Of a DNA stretch of 51,061 nt, positions 7,125 through 16,490 are shown piece after piece (positions within the stretch are counted from its first letter, which is position 1; every line of letters begins with the position of its first letter). Source of the DNA: SZUA-152 sp964401355 (GTDB lineage: Bacteria; Pseudomonadota; Gammaproteobacteria; SZUA-152); NCBI GenBank assembly GCA_964401355.1, contig CAYNYJ010000014.1, positions 1 through 51,061 on the forward strand, given 5' to 3'. A model generated the notes under the pieces. It ran no database searches. It had not been told where the DNA came from and saw only the letters and a list, made by a program, of their open reading frames with translations. The position numbers were made by a program, and so were the translations under genes.

Positions 7125-10100
7125 TTATGACTCGCCTTCCTCAGCATTATCGACGACCGGGCGACGGCGTTTCACTTTCTTGATCTCAGGCGCGTCCCAG
7201 CTGCCGGTGATGGTATATTGATTTCTGGTGACATTATCGATGGCAGGTTTGAACAATTTTTGGATCGCCAGGACTATCGCGCCCACCTGGGGAGTCGCCG
7301 TTAAAATCCCAATCATGGGCAAGGATTCTCCAACATGGGGCGTCACCGTGACCAGCTGGTCATAATCTTGTTGCTCAAGCCCGATACGGCCAGAAATATC
7401 GATGCGTGCAGCGGGGCCGTCCATATAAAAATTGTTGGTATAGGCATCCCCATCTTCGATGCTGAAACGGCCTTTAAGTCGATCAAAGCCAAAACCCTTT
7501 TTAAACACGTCGGAAAAATCCAGCAACAATCGTCGTGGCAGAGTTTGGATACTCAACATGCCAAACAGACGCCCCCCCGCACCCGGTTCAATATCCAACA
7601 CATAGCCATCCTTGAGCGATATTTTTAACATGCCCTGAATGCGACCAACATCCATTTCGACAAAAGAGCCCGGCCACTTCAATTCAATATCGACAGTGCC
7701 CTTACCTTTATCAATACCCCCGACATAATCCAGGGTCTTGAGCGTACGGCCAATATTCGAACTCTTTAAATGCATTTGCAGATTGGAGTGCTGCTGTTTG
7801 CCGCGCATGTACCAACCACCGCGCGCCGTCATGGTGGTCGAACGTGGCTTCAGTACCAATTGCTCGATACGTAATCCATCTGCTACCCGGGTGGTCTCCA
7901 AACGCAACATCCCGAAGCGACTCTTCAAATAACGAAAATCGTCAATGCGTATATCCAACGCTGGCACATCGCGAGGATCCATCGCCCCCCCACCGACTTC
8001 CAGTCCACTGAGGTAGCAATAAGACAATTCGGCACTAATCGGTTTTCGTTGCAAATCAAAAGGAATCACCACTCGCCCCTTCAATTCTTTACTATCAATC
8101 TCTAACTGCAAGGCGCCGTCCTGATTCAGCAATTTTACCCGAAAATTGTGTAGTTGCTGGCCATACCCCTCAAAGGATCGCACCGCCATATCTGCCGAAT
8201 GCAAGTTTGAAAGCGGGCTGTCGCCCGCCGCCAGTTTTCTGCTATGTACGATCGCTGATCCTGGCGTCTGTTGTGAGCGATAGTTTGACAGCAAATATCG
8301 CCATTCATCCAACGACGCTTTTTCCAGCCAACCCAGCATGCGCAGACCCGGCTCATCAGGCAGCACCGCAGCACCGGCATTGAAGCGGATTTCAGCACGC
8401 AAACCTTCGTCGCTATCCATGCTGCCCAAAACAAAAACAGCATCCGCAAAGCCCCCATATCTCACCCGCACGACCGGTGATTGCTGAGGTAGAAAATCGA
8501 CGTGCAATTCCAAGCTACTGACATCTTCGGCCTGTTTGTCAAAAGGCGCCGGCAGTCTCGCCGCGACACCTTTCAGGTTGGCTTGCACATATAATGTCAC
8601 CGCTCGGCTTACCCCAGATTGGGCACCGCCTTCAAGCTTGCCACTTTCTGTCGCATCACTCCCTGACTTGTCACCCAGGGGAATATCAAGCAACACATTC
8701 CATTCACCATCGCCCGCCAGTAAATCCGTTAACAGCGGTGCATAGTGCGCCGCCAGATCCGGCGTGTTAAACAAGCCATCCGCTGTAATATGCATCTTGC
8801 GCCCAGCAATGCCTTGTTGCGTGTTGATATTGATCTGCACCGCCTGCCCCAACAGTTCAGCGTGAATATTTTCAGCCTGCAAACCATTCTGAAAAAATAC
8901 CAGTCGCCCGTCTACTTCGCTTAGCACTCTCCCCAGCGGCGGAGTCGACAAAGAATTCTCAGACAAATCCACCCAACCACTGACCTGAAACGCATCACCA
9001 CCGCCAATGGGCATGTCCAGGTCCAGTTGTAGAACACTGTCGCCGGTGGCAGACATACCTTTCAAATGCTGACCAAATGCCGCATACAGTGGCGGGCTGG
9101 CGACCAGGTAATCGAGTTTTTCCTGGGTGCTGCCGCGGACTTCACCATCAACCGTCAATAACAAAGGCGTGGCAGACATGTCGGCGATACCAATTTTCGC
9201 CCAACGAATCTGATTGGAAAATAATTTACCGCGATGCATGTTGATAAACATCCCGCGATCTTCAAAACGCACATCCGCAGTGATGCCCGTCACCGGGGGC
9301 CAATCATTCGCATAGTTCAGGCTGGCGTTATTCACAGAAAATTCCACTGCAAATTTTCCGTCACCGTCATTAAAGGGGAAATTTTCTAACTGGCCATGAA
9401 AAATCGCACCTCCCGACACAATGCGCGCACTGACAAACGCCCCATCCAGCCAATTGATTGCGGCCTCCGACATGATTCCCGTCGGCAGATAGCGTCCAAC
9501 CTGGCTGCCATCGCCATCCTGAAAATCCACCACCAGCGACATAAAGGGTGACGCATGTTTTGTATCCTGTACTACATCGAGTGTCGCCGAGGCGGTGATA
9601 TCGGCATTACTGGCCTCCAGCCCTCGACCGGAGATACGCCATTGGTCATCCATCATTTCCCAAGAAAGATGGCCGTTCAACTCATCAATCTGAATCGGCC
9701 AACGAAACAAGGCAGGAAAATCCAGAGTCACCGCAGCGTGCTGCAAGTCAACTTGACCACCGGCCGCGTCTAACCACAATTGTCCATCCACATTTTCAGC
9801 CGCAGGCACATTTCGCCAGGCATTGACCGTGGCACCGCTCAAAGTGGCATAGGCCCGATACTGAAGCGTCTTTCCCCCCTGCCAATGCAGCCATGCATTG
9901 TTGATTTCTCCGCGCGGAATGATGGTCTGCAATGGCCGTTGCAAACGCTCACCGCCCACCGCGAACAACAACAACAACTCCGAAATATCTTCGAGCTGCA
10001 GATAACTGACGGCAACATCAACCGTGGGCCGACCTTGGTCCTGCTCAGAAAAATTTAACGACATCCGTGCAGGTTGCCATTGACGGGACTCACGCGCCAA

Positions 10101-11144
10101 CAACAACTCGTCACCCTCAAACTGCCAGCCGTTGTCCGTTCGTTGCCATAAAAAATGGCCGCCCATGCGATCCAAGTTCAACGCAGATTGCGAATCAGGC
10201 GCCGACGGTACATCGGCACGGCTCGAACGCATACTCAAACCACGGGCATTCAGCTTGCCAGTCAGGGTCTGCAACACACCACTCCGCCATTCACCCCAGA
10301 GCTGAAAACCCGCATCCTGGATTGAGACATCAACACCGGCAAAGATTTGCGTCTCGAACAACTCCGCCAGACGAACCCGATCTCCCGATACAAATATCCG
10401 TGTATGCCGCGCTTCCGTGCGCAGAGGATCACCCTGCATATCCACCCGCAGAATGAGTGACTTTCCCAAATCCCGAGACAGCGCCACCGTCGCATCCAAC
10501 TGATGCCGGTCGCCATCATTGCGCAAGGTGAGATTCACCGCCGAAAAATGCATATTGCGCCCGGCACCCATTTCGTCGTGCCAGGTGATATCGCTGTTTT
10601 CGAGGCTCAAGCGATCCTGCGTAAAAAGCCACGTCAGAAATGGCGCGGCGTCTTCAGCTTGTCGCTCCCCACGTTCAACAGCAGTGTCATCGACAATCGC
10701 AGCTTGCGACAAAACTCCCGCCACGAAAATTTGCCCCTGCGGATTGCGCGTCAGCACCAAATCCATACCCACCAGGGTGATGTTTGAAAATACCAGCTGC
10801 CTTTGACGTAATGACGACAGCAAATTCAATCCCAAACGAATCTTGTCGAGACGTAAAACGGGATGCTCGCCCATGGTGTCGAGCAATGACACATCCTGCA
10901 ACACCAGCGATGGTTCCCAACCATGCCACTCGGCATCCAGGGCTCGCACCAATACCGGCTGATTAAGGTACTGACTGAAACGTTCACCCACTTCGGAACT
11001 GTATTGCTCCGCAAACGGCAATAATAAACGCGCCACCGCAAAAGTGGTCGCCAACAACACCACTACCGCGGCAAACGCGTACCACGCGCTGACCCAAACG
11101 TATCGATAAATTTTTCTAAACAGGCTCGCTGACACGTCTGTCAT
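7125..11144 (-). CDS. yhdP: YhdP family AsmA-like envelope protein (TIGR02099)
   Basis: 1339 residues, slightly longer than E. coli YhdP (1266). One N-terminal membrane helix (about residues 15-42) is followed by a very long beta-rich periplasmic region with the repeated AsmA/DUF3971-type grooves and the C-terminal conserved block containing GRIGLEQQDYDQ and PMIGILTATPQVG. E. coli YhdP, TamB and YdbH are bridge-like proteins needed for phospholipid movement to the outer membrane. Context rng-yhdP-nit matches Pseudomonas. The C-terminal tail is basic (KKVKRRRP). Start is the ATG at 11144; rng ends ~80 bp upstream. Confidence 0.92.
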   Translation of the reverse strand: MTDVSASLFRKIYRYVWVSAWYAFAAVVVLLATTFAVARLLLPFAEQYSSEVGERFSQYLNQPVLVRALDAEWHGWEPSLVLQDVSLLDTMGEHPVLRLDKIRLGLNLLSSLRQRQLVFSNITLVGMDLVLTRNPQGQIFVAGVLSQAAIVDDTAVERGERQAEDAAPFLTWLFTQDRLSLENSDITWHDEMGAGRNMHFSAVNLTLRNDGDRHQLDATVALSRDLGKSLILRVDMQGDPLRTEARHTRIFVSGDRVRLAELFETQIFAGVDVSIQDAGFQLWGEWRSGVLQTLTGKLNARGLSMRSSRADVPSAPDSQSALNLDRMGGHFLWQRTDNGWQFEGDELLLARESRQWQPARMSLNFSEQDQGRPTVDVAVSYLQLEDISELLLLFAVGGERLQRPLQTIIPRGEINNAWLHWQGGKTLQYRAYATLSGATVNAWRNVPAAENVDGQLWLDAAGGQVDLQHAAVTLDFPALFRWPIQIDELNGHLSWEMMDDQWRISGRGLEASNADITASATLDVVQDTKHASPFMSLVVDFQDGDGSQVGRYLPTGIMSEAAINWLDGAFVSARIVSGGAIFHGQLENFPFNDGDGKFAVEFSVNNASLNYANDWPPVTGITADVRFEDRGMFINMHRGKLFSNQIRWAKIGIADMSATPLLLTVDGEVRGSTQEKLDYLVASPPLYAAFGQHLKGMSATGDSVLQLDLDMPIGGGDAFQVSGWVDLSENSLSTPPLGRVLSEVDGRLVFFQNGLQAENIHAELLGQAVQININTQQGIAGRKMHITADGLFNTPDLAAHYAPLLTDLLAGDGEWNVLLDIPLGDKSGSDATESGKLEGGAQSGVSRAVTLYVQANLKGVAARLPAPFDKQAEDVSSLELHVDFLPQQSPVVRVRYGGFADAVFVLGSMDSDEGLRAEIRFNAGAAVLPDEPGLRMLGWLEKASLDEWRYLLSNYRSQQTPGSAIVHSRKLAAGDSPLSNLHSADMAVRSFEGYGQQLHNFRVKLLNQDGALQLEIDSKELKGRVVIPFDLQRKPISAELSYCYLSGLEVGGGAMDPRDVPALDIRIDDFRYLKSRFGMLRLETTRVADGLRIEQLVLKPRSTTMTARGGWYMRGKQQHSNLQMHLKSSNIGRTLKTLDYVGGIDKGKGTVDIELKWPGSFVEMDVGRIQGMLKISLKDGYVLDIEPGAGGRLFGMLSIQTLPRRLLLDFSDVFKKGFGFDRLKGRFSIEDGDAYTNNFYMDGPAARIDISGRIGLEQQDYDQLVTVTPHVGESLPMIGILTATPQVGAIVLAIQKLFKPAIDNVTRNQYTITGSWDAPEIKKVKRRRPVVDNAEEGES

Positions 11145-11225
11145 TTCCGAAACAGGGAGATTCGCATCAGGGACGTTGGTATTAACTGAACAGGCATTGG
11201 AAACAAGCGTTAATCTGCCACAGGG

Positions 11226-12728
11226 TCACATCAACACCACATCAAACTGTTCCTGGGTATACAGAGTTTCCACCTGAAAACGAATCGGCCGACCAATAAA
11301 TTCTTCCAGCTCTGCGACACTGGCAGATTCTTCATCTAACATTAAATCGATGACCTCGGTGGAGGCCAACACCAAAAACTGTTCCGACTCATACTGTCGC
11401 GCCTCGCGCAACAATTCACGAAACACTTCATAACACACCGTTTCCGCGGTGCGCACCGAACCCCTGCCTTCGCAGGTGGGACAAGGCTCACACAACACAT
11501 GCTCCAGACTTTCACGAGTACGCTTGCGAGTCATCTCCACCAACCCCAAGCCCGAAACTTCGCAAATATGGCTCTTGGCGCGATCACGTTCCAGGGCTTT
11601 ATCCAGCGCGCGCATCACCTGCTCACGATGAGAGGCATCGATCATATCGATAAAGTCGATGATAATAATGCCCCCCAGATTGCGCAGCCGTAGTTGCCGT
11701 GCAATGGTCAAGGTCGCTTCCAGGTTGGTTTTGAATATGGTCTCTTCGAGATTACGATGGCCGACAAAAGCACCGGTGTTCACATCAATGGTGGTTAGCG
11801 CCTCGGTCTGATCCACAATCAAATAACCGCCAGATTTTAACTGCACCTTACGACTCAATGCCTTCTGGATTTCATCCTCGATGCCATACAGGTCAAAGAT
11901 AGGACGTTCTCCGGGATAATATTCAATGCGATCCGCCAGCTCGGGAATAAATTTTTGCGCAAATTTACTGGCCTTCTCAAAATTTTCGCGCGAATCAATG
12001 CGCACCTTCTCAACACCCGCGTCCACCTGATCACGCATAGTGCGCATCACCAGTGACAGATCACCGTGCACCAACGCACCCGGCGCACAATCTTTGGCCC
12101 GCTCTTGTATTTCATCCCAGATTTTTTTCAGGAAGGTCATGTCCGCGCCAAGTTCTGCCTCGCTGACGCCTTCTGCCACGGTGCGCACAATATATCCGCC
12201 GCCGCCCAGCTCCTTCGCCAAAGTGCCGAGCACATCGCGCAGGCGCTGACGTTCCTCTTCATTTTCAATCTTTTGAGAAATACCGATGTGATCCTCACCC
12301 GGCATGTACACCAGAAAACGCGCCGCCACCGACAGGTGAGTGGTGAGGCGTGCACCTTTGGTTCCCAGTGGGTCTTTAACCACCTGCACCAATAATACTT
12401 GGCCTTGATGCAATAGCTGCTGAATATTATCGGCAGATTTTCCATTCTCGGCGCCATTCCCTTTCTCGTTACCAATGACGTTACCCGTGGCATTGCTGCC
12501 GTGCGTGGCAATATCCGAGGCATGCAAAAACGCGGTGCGCGCCAAACCAATATCGATAAATGCCGCCTGCATGCCGGGCAACACCCGCACCACCTTGCCG
12601 CGATAAATATTCCCCACCATGCCGCGACGGCTGGCGCGCTCAATAAAAATTTCCTGCAGAACGCCGTTTTCCACCATCGCCACCCGAGTTTCGCGTGGCG
12701 TGACATTGATTAAGATTTCTTCGCTCAT
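11226..12728 (-). CDS. rng: Ribonuclease G
   Basis: 500 residues against 489 in E. coli. It has an N-terminal S1 RNA-binding domain (residues ~38-130), the catalytic DNase-I-like block with TTIDVNTGAFVG and IIIDFIDM, whose aspartates bind magnesium, and the Zn-link CEPCPTCEGRG. It lacks the long C-terminal scaffold of RNase E. RNase G matures the 16S 5' end and decays mRNAs. Unusual: the S1 domain contains an Asn/Gly-rich insertion (about residues 75-97, three NG/GN repeats) in a loop that is variable in the family. The gene lies 20 bp after maf and is probably co-transcribed with it. Confidence 0.95.
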   Translation of the reverse strand: MSEEILINVTPRETRVAMVENGVLQEIFIERASRRGMVGNIYRGKVVRVLPGMQAAFIDIGLARTAFLHASDIATHGSNATGNVIGNEKGNGAENGKSADNIQQLLHQGQVLLVQVVKDPLGTKGARLTTHLSVAARFLVYMPGEDHIGISQKIENEEERQRLRDVLGTLAKELGGGGYIVRTVAEGVSEAELGADMTFLKKIWDEIQERAKDCAPGALVHGDLSLVMRTMRDQVDAGVEKVRIDSRENFEKASKFAQKFIPELADRIEYYPGERPIFDLYGIEDEIQKALSRKVQLKSGGYLIVDQTEALTTIDVNTGAFVGHRNLEETIFKTNLEATLTIARQLRLRNLGGIIIIDFIDMIDASHREQVMRALDKALERDRAKSHICEVSGLGLVEMTRKRTRESLEHVLCEPCPTCEGRGSVRTAETVCYEVFRELLREARQYESEQFLVLASTEVIDLMLDEESASVAELEEFIGRPIRFQVETLYTQEQFDVVLM

Positions 12729-12748
12729 AATCCTTTTATCGACCTTTG

Positions 12749-13402
12749 TTATTTTTTTCGGTTCCGCGCCTCAAGCGAAAGCGGCGGTATAGCCAGTGCT
12801 TCAATACCAAATTGACGCAGCAGTTCACCGGTTTCAAACAGCGGCAAGCCCATCACTCCGGAATAACTTCCTTCAAGATGCTCGATAAACAATGCGCCCA
12901 TTCCCTGAATGCCATATCCCCCAGCCTTATCGGTGGGTTCACCGGTGCGCCAATACGCCACGCGTTCCGCCTCGCCGATGATCCGAAAACTCACCCAGCT
13001 TTGGCTTAGACACAGCCTTTCTTTGTGCACGCCCCTATCTTGCCCGAGATTGCCTTTCCCCACCACGGCCAGCGCCGATAAAACCTGGTGCTTGCGGCCC
13101 GACAATTGCCCCAGCATGACCAGCGCCGCAGCCTCATCAGCAGGCTTGCCCAGCACAATATCATCCATCACGACCGCCGTATCTGCACCCAATACCGGTC
13201 GTTGTCGCTTTTCACTGAGCGTTGCCAGCCCCGCCCGCGCCTTTTCCAGGGCCAGGCGTTGCACATATTGCTCGGGGGATTCCGATTGGAGACGTTGCTC
13301 CGACACTGACTGAGAAACCACGTCAATGCGTAAACCAATTTGCGCCAGCAGTTCACGGCGGCGGGGAGAGGAAGAAGCCAGGTAAAGATCGGGCAGCGAC
13401 AT
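12749..13402 (-). CDS. maf: Maf-type nucleoside triphosphate pyrophosphatase
   Basis: 217 residues. The Maf signature ASSSPRRRELL is near the N-terminus, followed by VLGADTAVV and GGYGIQGMGALFIE. Members with this context (next to rng; E. coli YhdE) hydrolyse dTTP/UTP and modified nucleotides, cleaning the pool or arresting septation when overexpressed. Slightly longer than E. coli YhdE (197) because of a hydrophilic insertion after residue ~113 (GKGNLGQDRGVHKERL). Cytosolic. Sits in the run rlmH-maf-rng. Confidence 0.93.
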   Translation of the reverse strand: MSLPDLYLASSSPRRRELLAQIGLRIDVVSQSVSEQRLQSESPEQYVQRLALEKARAGLATLSEKRQRPVLGADTAVVMDDIVLGKPADEAAALVMLGQLSGRKHQVLSALAVVGKGNLGQDRGVHKERLCLSQSWVSFRIIGEAERVAYWRTGEPTDKAGGYGIQGMGALFIEHLEGSYSGVMGLPLFETGELLRQFGIEALAIPPLSLEARNRKK

Positions 13403-13453
13403 AATGGATGATTTTTTGTCAATTCCTCATCGATAACACGTGATCGATGGCTC

Positions 13454-13921
13454 TTATCGGTGGTAGGGATGATTCTGCAAAATACTCCAAGCGCGATAAA
13501 GTTGCTCGGCCACTACGATGCGCACCAACGGATGTGGCAAGGTCAAATTGGATAATGACCAACGCTGCTCGGCACGCGCCACACACTCCGCCGCCAGCCC
13601 CTCGGGGCCGCCCACCAGCAAAGCCACATCGCGGCCATCATGCAACCAGTTATCCAGCTCACCCGACAGGGCCTCGGTGGTCCAGGCACGGCCGCTCACT
13701 TCCAGGGTGACGATACGCGCGCCCTTGGGCACGGCGGCCAGCATCTTCTCGCCTTCCCGTTGAGTAATACGCGCGATGTGCGCCGACTTGCCGCGTTTAC
13801 CGGCGGGAATTTCCAGCAACTGCAACGCGCAATCCGCGGGCAGCCGTCGTGCGTATTCGGTGTAACCCTGCACCACCCAGGTGGGCATTTTGGTGCCTAC
13901 GGCGATCAGTGTGATGCGCAT
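13454..13921 (-). CDS. rlmH: 23S rRNA (pseudouridine1915-N3)-methyltransferase
   Basis: 155 residues, exactly the family length. SPOUT-knot motifs are present: LLVGGPEGL for S-adenosylmethionine binding and the C-terminal LVRIVVAEQLYRAWSILQNHPYHR-type tail (positions 132-155). It methylates Psi1915 in helix 69 of assembled ribosomes. It begins 24 bp after rsfS, in the usual nadD-rsfS-rlmH order. Confidence 0.96.
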   Translation of the reverse strand: MRITLIAVGTKMPTWVVQGYTEYARRLPADCALQLLEIPAGKRGKSAHIARITQREGEKMLAAVPKGARIVTLEVSGRAWTTEALSGELDNWLHDGRDVALLVGGPEGLAAECVARAEQRWSLSNLTLPHPLVRIVVAEQLYRAWSILQNHPYHR

Positions 13922-13945
13922 AAACTCAGCCTGATGTGGGCAGAA

Positions 13946-14293
13946 TTAGCCTTTTGCCACACCGGCAACCGGCTCGGCCTCCCACAGTTTTTCTAACTGG
14001 TAAAAGTCACGCACCTCTGCCTGCAACACATGCACCACCACATCGGCCAGATCGACCAGCACCCACTCGCCGACATCTTCACCTTCAACACCGATGGGGG
14101 TTTCACCCTTTTCCTTGGCTTTGACAACAACGTTGTTCGCCAATGATTTCACATGACGGGCCGAAGTGCCGGTAGCCACCACCATCACATCCGTGACATT
14201 GGTTTTGTCACGCACATCCAGTACCCGCACATCGACCGCTTTCAAGTCATTCAACGCATCCAAAACCAGCGTGGTTAATTCATTTACCTTCAT
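13946..14293 (-). CDS. rsfS: Ribosomal silencing factor RsfS
   Basis: 115 residues of the Iojap/RsfS family. The core is DKTNVTDVMVVATGTSARHV followed by EWVLVDLADVVVHV. RsfS binds L14 on the 50S subunit and prevents subunit joining when nutrients are scarce. It is 45 bp downstream of nadD and 24 bp upstream of rlmH, the standard arrangement. Confidence 0.96.
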   Translation of the reverse strand: MKVNELTTLVLDALNDLKAVDVRVLDVRDKTNVTDVMVVATGTSARHVKSLANNVVVKAKEKGETPIGVEGEDVGEWVLVDLADVVVHVLQAEVRDFYQLEKLWEAEPVAGVAKG

Positions 14294-14338
14294 TTATTTA
14301 TCCTGCTATGTTTGTTACTGCTTATTTGCTTACTCATT

Positions 14339-15052
14339 TTACTGCTCACTCAACCTGCTAATCCTGCTTTTAACCCTGTTAGCCACGATTGCGACTGTCG
14401 ACTTTTTGGCTGCGCTGAAACCATACAAACCGTGCATGCGAATCAGGTTCCACACCGGGTCGGGCACCAGATAACGCGGATTATCACCCGCTGCCACCAG
14501 CGCACGAATCTGTGTGGACGAAATATCCAGCGGTGTCACAGCCTGCAAAATGATGCTGCCAGCGGGATGATCTTCAAGTGCCCCATGGTCGGTGACCTGT
14601 CGTTCGCGCCAGAGCTGTTGTAACTCCGCGCTGGCCGCATCGATACCCAATGCCCAACCGGGACGATAGGTGACCACGATGTGTGCAAGTTGCAAAACCT
14701 GCTGCCACCGGTGCCAACTATCTAATTTTAAAAAGGCGTCCGCACCCAGTACCAGACACAGTGGTTCATCACCCAACTCGTCGCGCAAGCTAACCAGGGT
14801 GTCCACCATGAAAGATTCGCCCTCGCGCTGCATTTCACGGTTATCCACCCGCAAATCGGGTTCACTCCCCACCGCAGCACGCAACATCGTCAAACGCTGT
14901 CCGGGATTCGCTTGCGGCGCAGGCCGATGCGGCGGTTGAAAAGCAGGTAACAAACGCATCTCGCGCAGACCCAGCGCCTGTTTGACATCCAGTGCCGGGC
15001 GCAGATGGCCGAAGTGCACCGGATCGAACATACCACCAAAAATACCAATCAT
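14339..15052 (-). CDS. nadD: Nicotinate-nucleotide adenylyltransferase
   Basis: 237 residues. The nucleotidyltransferase motif GGMFDPVHFGHL is at residues ~5-16 and the ISSTQIR motif near ~182, as in NadD. It makes deamido-NAD from nicotinate mononucleotide and ATP. The C-terminal ~20 residues after YGFSAAKK are a basic extension longer than in E. coli (213 residues). It follows proA after a 127-bp gap that contains a small A/G-rich repeat. Confidence 0.95.
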   Translation of the reverse strand: MIGIFGGMFDPVHFGHLRPALDVKQALGLREMRLLPAFQPPHRPAPQANPGQRLTMLRAAVGSEPDLRVDNREMQREGESFMVDTLVSLRDELGDEPLCLVLGADAFLKLDSWHRWQQVLQLAHIVVTYRPGWALGIDAASAELQQLWRERQVTDHGALEDHPAGSIILQAVTPLDISSTQIRALVAAGDNPRYLVPDPVWNLIRMHGLYGFSAAKKSTVAIVANRVKSRISRLSEQ

Positions 15053-15062
15053 TTTTTACTAC

Positions 15063-15085
15063 AGAGAAAAGAGAAAAGAGAAAAG
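15063..15085. repeat. Short AGAGAAA tandem repeat between proA and nadD
   Basis: Three full copies and a partial copy of the heptamer AGAGAAA, immediately upstream of the nadD start codon (minus strand: pyrimidine-rich TTTCTCT repeats). The rest of the 127-bp gap shows nothing else recognisable. Such a run so close to the start could affect nadD expression if copy number varies. Confidence 0.6.
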
Positions 15086-15179
15086 CCAGGCGAAACAAGA
15101 TGCCGCGAGTCGCGTACCAACATTCGCCCATTGTTGTCTTTCATACTGTTCTCTTTTTCCTTTGCTCTTTTATCTGCCC

Positions 15180-16433
15180 TTATCTGATGTGCCCATCACC
15201 AAACACTACGTATTTCTGCGAAGTCAGCCCTTCCAGCCCCACCGGCCCACGTACATGAATCTTGTCGGTGCTGGTGCCAATTTCGGCACCCAGGCCATAC
15301 TCGAAGCCATCGGCAAAACGGGTGGAGGCATTGACTATCACCGAGCTGGAATCCACCTCGGAGAGAAAACGGCGCGCTCGCGTGTAGTCTTCCGTGACGA
15401 TAGCCTCGGTGTGGCCGGAGCTGTGCTGATACAAATGCTCGATGGCATCGTCCAGGCCATCCACCACGCGCACCGACAAAATAGGTGCGAGATATTCCTC
15501 ATCCCAGTCTTCATCGGTCGCAGCGGTGATACCCGGCAGAATATCCCGGGTACGCGAACAACCGCGTAACTCAACATTTTCCTTGGCGTATTCCGCCGCC
15601 AAGCGTGGCAACACCTCGGCCGCCACGGCCTCATCGACCAGCAAGGTTTCCATCGCATTGCACACCCCGTAACGATGACACTTGGCGTTGAAAGCGATGG
15701 CCACTGCCTTGTCGAGATCCGCCTTGGCATCAATGTACACATGACACACACCGTGCAGATGTTTGATTACCGGCACCGTCGCCTCACCGGCAATGCGCGC
15801 GATGAGCCCCTTGCCACCGCGCGGCACGATCACATCCACGTACTGCGGCATGGTGATCAACTCACCCACTGCGGCGCGGTCGGTGGTTTCCACTACCTGC
15901 ACCGCCTGCACCGGCAAGCCGGCCTGATCCAGTCCGGCATGAATGCACTCGGCGATCGCCTGATTGGAATGCGTCGCCTCCGAGCCGCCGCGCAAAATAA
16001 CCGCGTTACCTGACTTCAGACACAGCGCCGCGGCATCCGCCGTCACATTGGGCCGTGATTCATAAATGATACCGATCACTCCCAGCGGCACCCGCATTTT
16101 ACCCACCTGAATGCCGGAAGGACGATAATTGAGGCCGGTAATTTCGCCGACCGGATCGGGCAACGCAGCGATCTGGCGCAACCCTTCGGCCATACCCGCA
16201 ATGCGCTCGGCATTGAGTGCCAGACGATCCAGTAAGGCGCCGTTGAGTCCGTCCTTTTTGCCCTGCTCCAAATCCTTGGCATTCTCGGTGATCAACTCGT
16301 CCTGCGCGGCCAGCAACGCATCGGCTATATGCAACAGTGCGGCGTTTTTCGCGCCAGTATCGGCCCGCGCCATGTCCCGCGAAGCGGCACGGGCCAGTTG
16401 GCCCAGATCGGTCATATATTTTTTGATATCCAT
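15180..16433 (-). CDS. proA: Gamma-glutamyl phosphate reductase
   Basis: About 417 residues from the ATG at 16433; a longer in-frame ATG exists at 16466, but the shorter start matches the Pseudomonas-type N-terminus (YMTDLGQLAR). An aldehyde-dehydrogenase-fold enzyme that converts gamma-glutamyl phosphate to glutamate semialdehyde with NADPH in proline synthesis. The nucleophile lies in RYGVCNAMETLLV, with VPLGVIGIIYESRPNVT and IVPRGG nearby. The sequence is of the type found in Pseudomonas, where proA also sits between holA and nadD. proB is not in the window. Confidence 0.95.
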   Translation of the reverse strand: MDIKKYMTDLGQLARAASRDMARADTGAKNAALLHIADALLAAQDELITENAKDLEQGKKDGLNGALLDRLALNAERIAGMAEGLRQIAALPDPVGEITGLNYRPSGIQVGKMRVPLGVIGIIYESRPNVTADAAALCLKSGNAVILRGGSEATHSNQAIAECIHAGLDQAGLPVQAVQVVETTDRAAVGELITMPQYVDVIVPRGGKGLIARIAGEATVPVIKHLHGVCHVYIDAKADLDKAVAIAFNAKCHRYGVCNAMETLLVDEAVAAEVLPRLAAEYAKENVELRGCSRTRDILPGITAATDEDWDEEYLAPILSVRVVDGLDDAIEHLYQHSSGHTEAIVTEDYTRARRFLSEVDSSSVIVNASTRFADGFEYGLGAEIGTSTDKIHVRGPVGLEGLTSQKYVVFGDGHIR

Positions 16434-16490
16434 CTGCTCGATTCTCTTCGTGTTCCTGCTGCCCATTTAGCCTGCGGTTCAAAAAAACCC

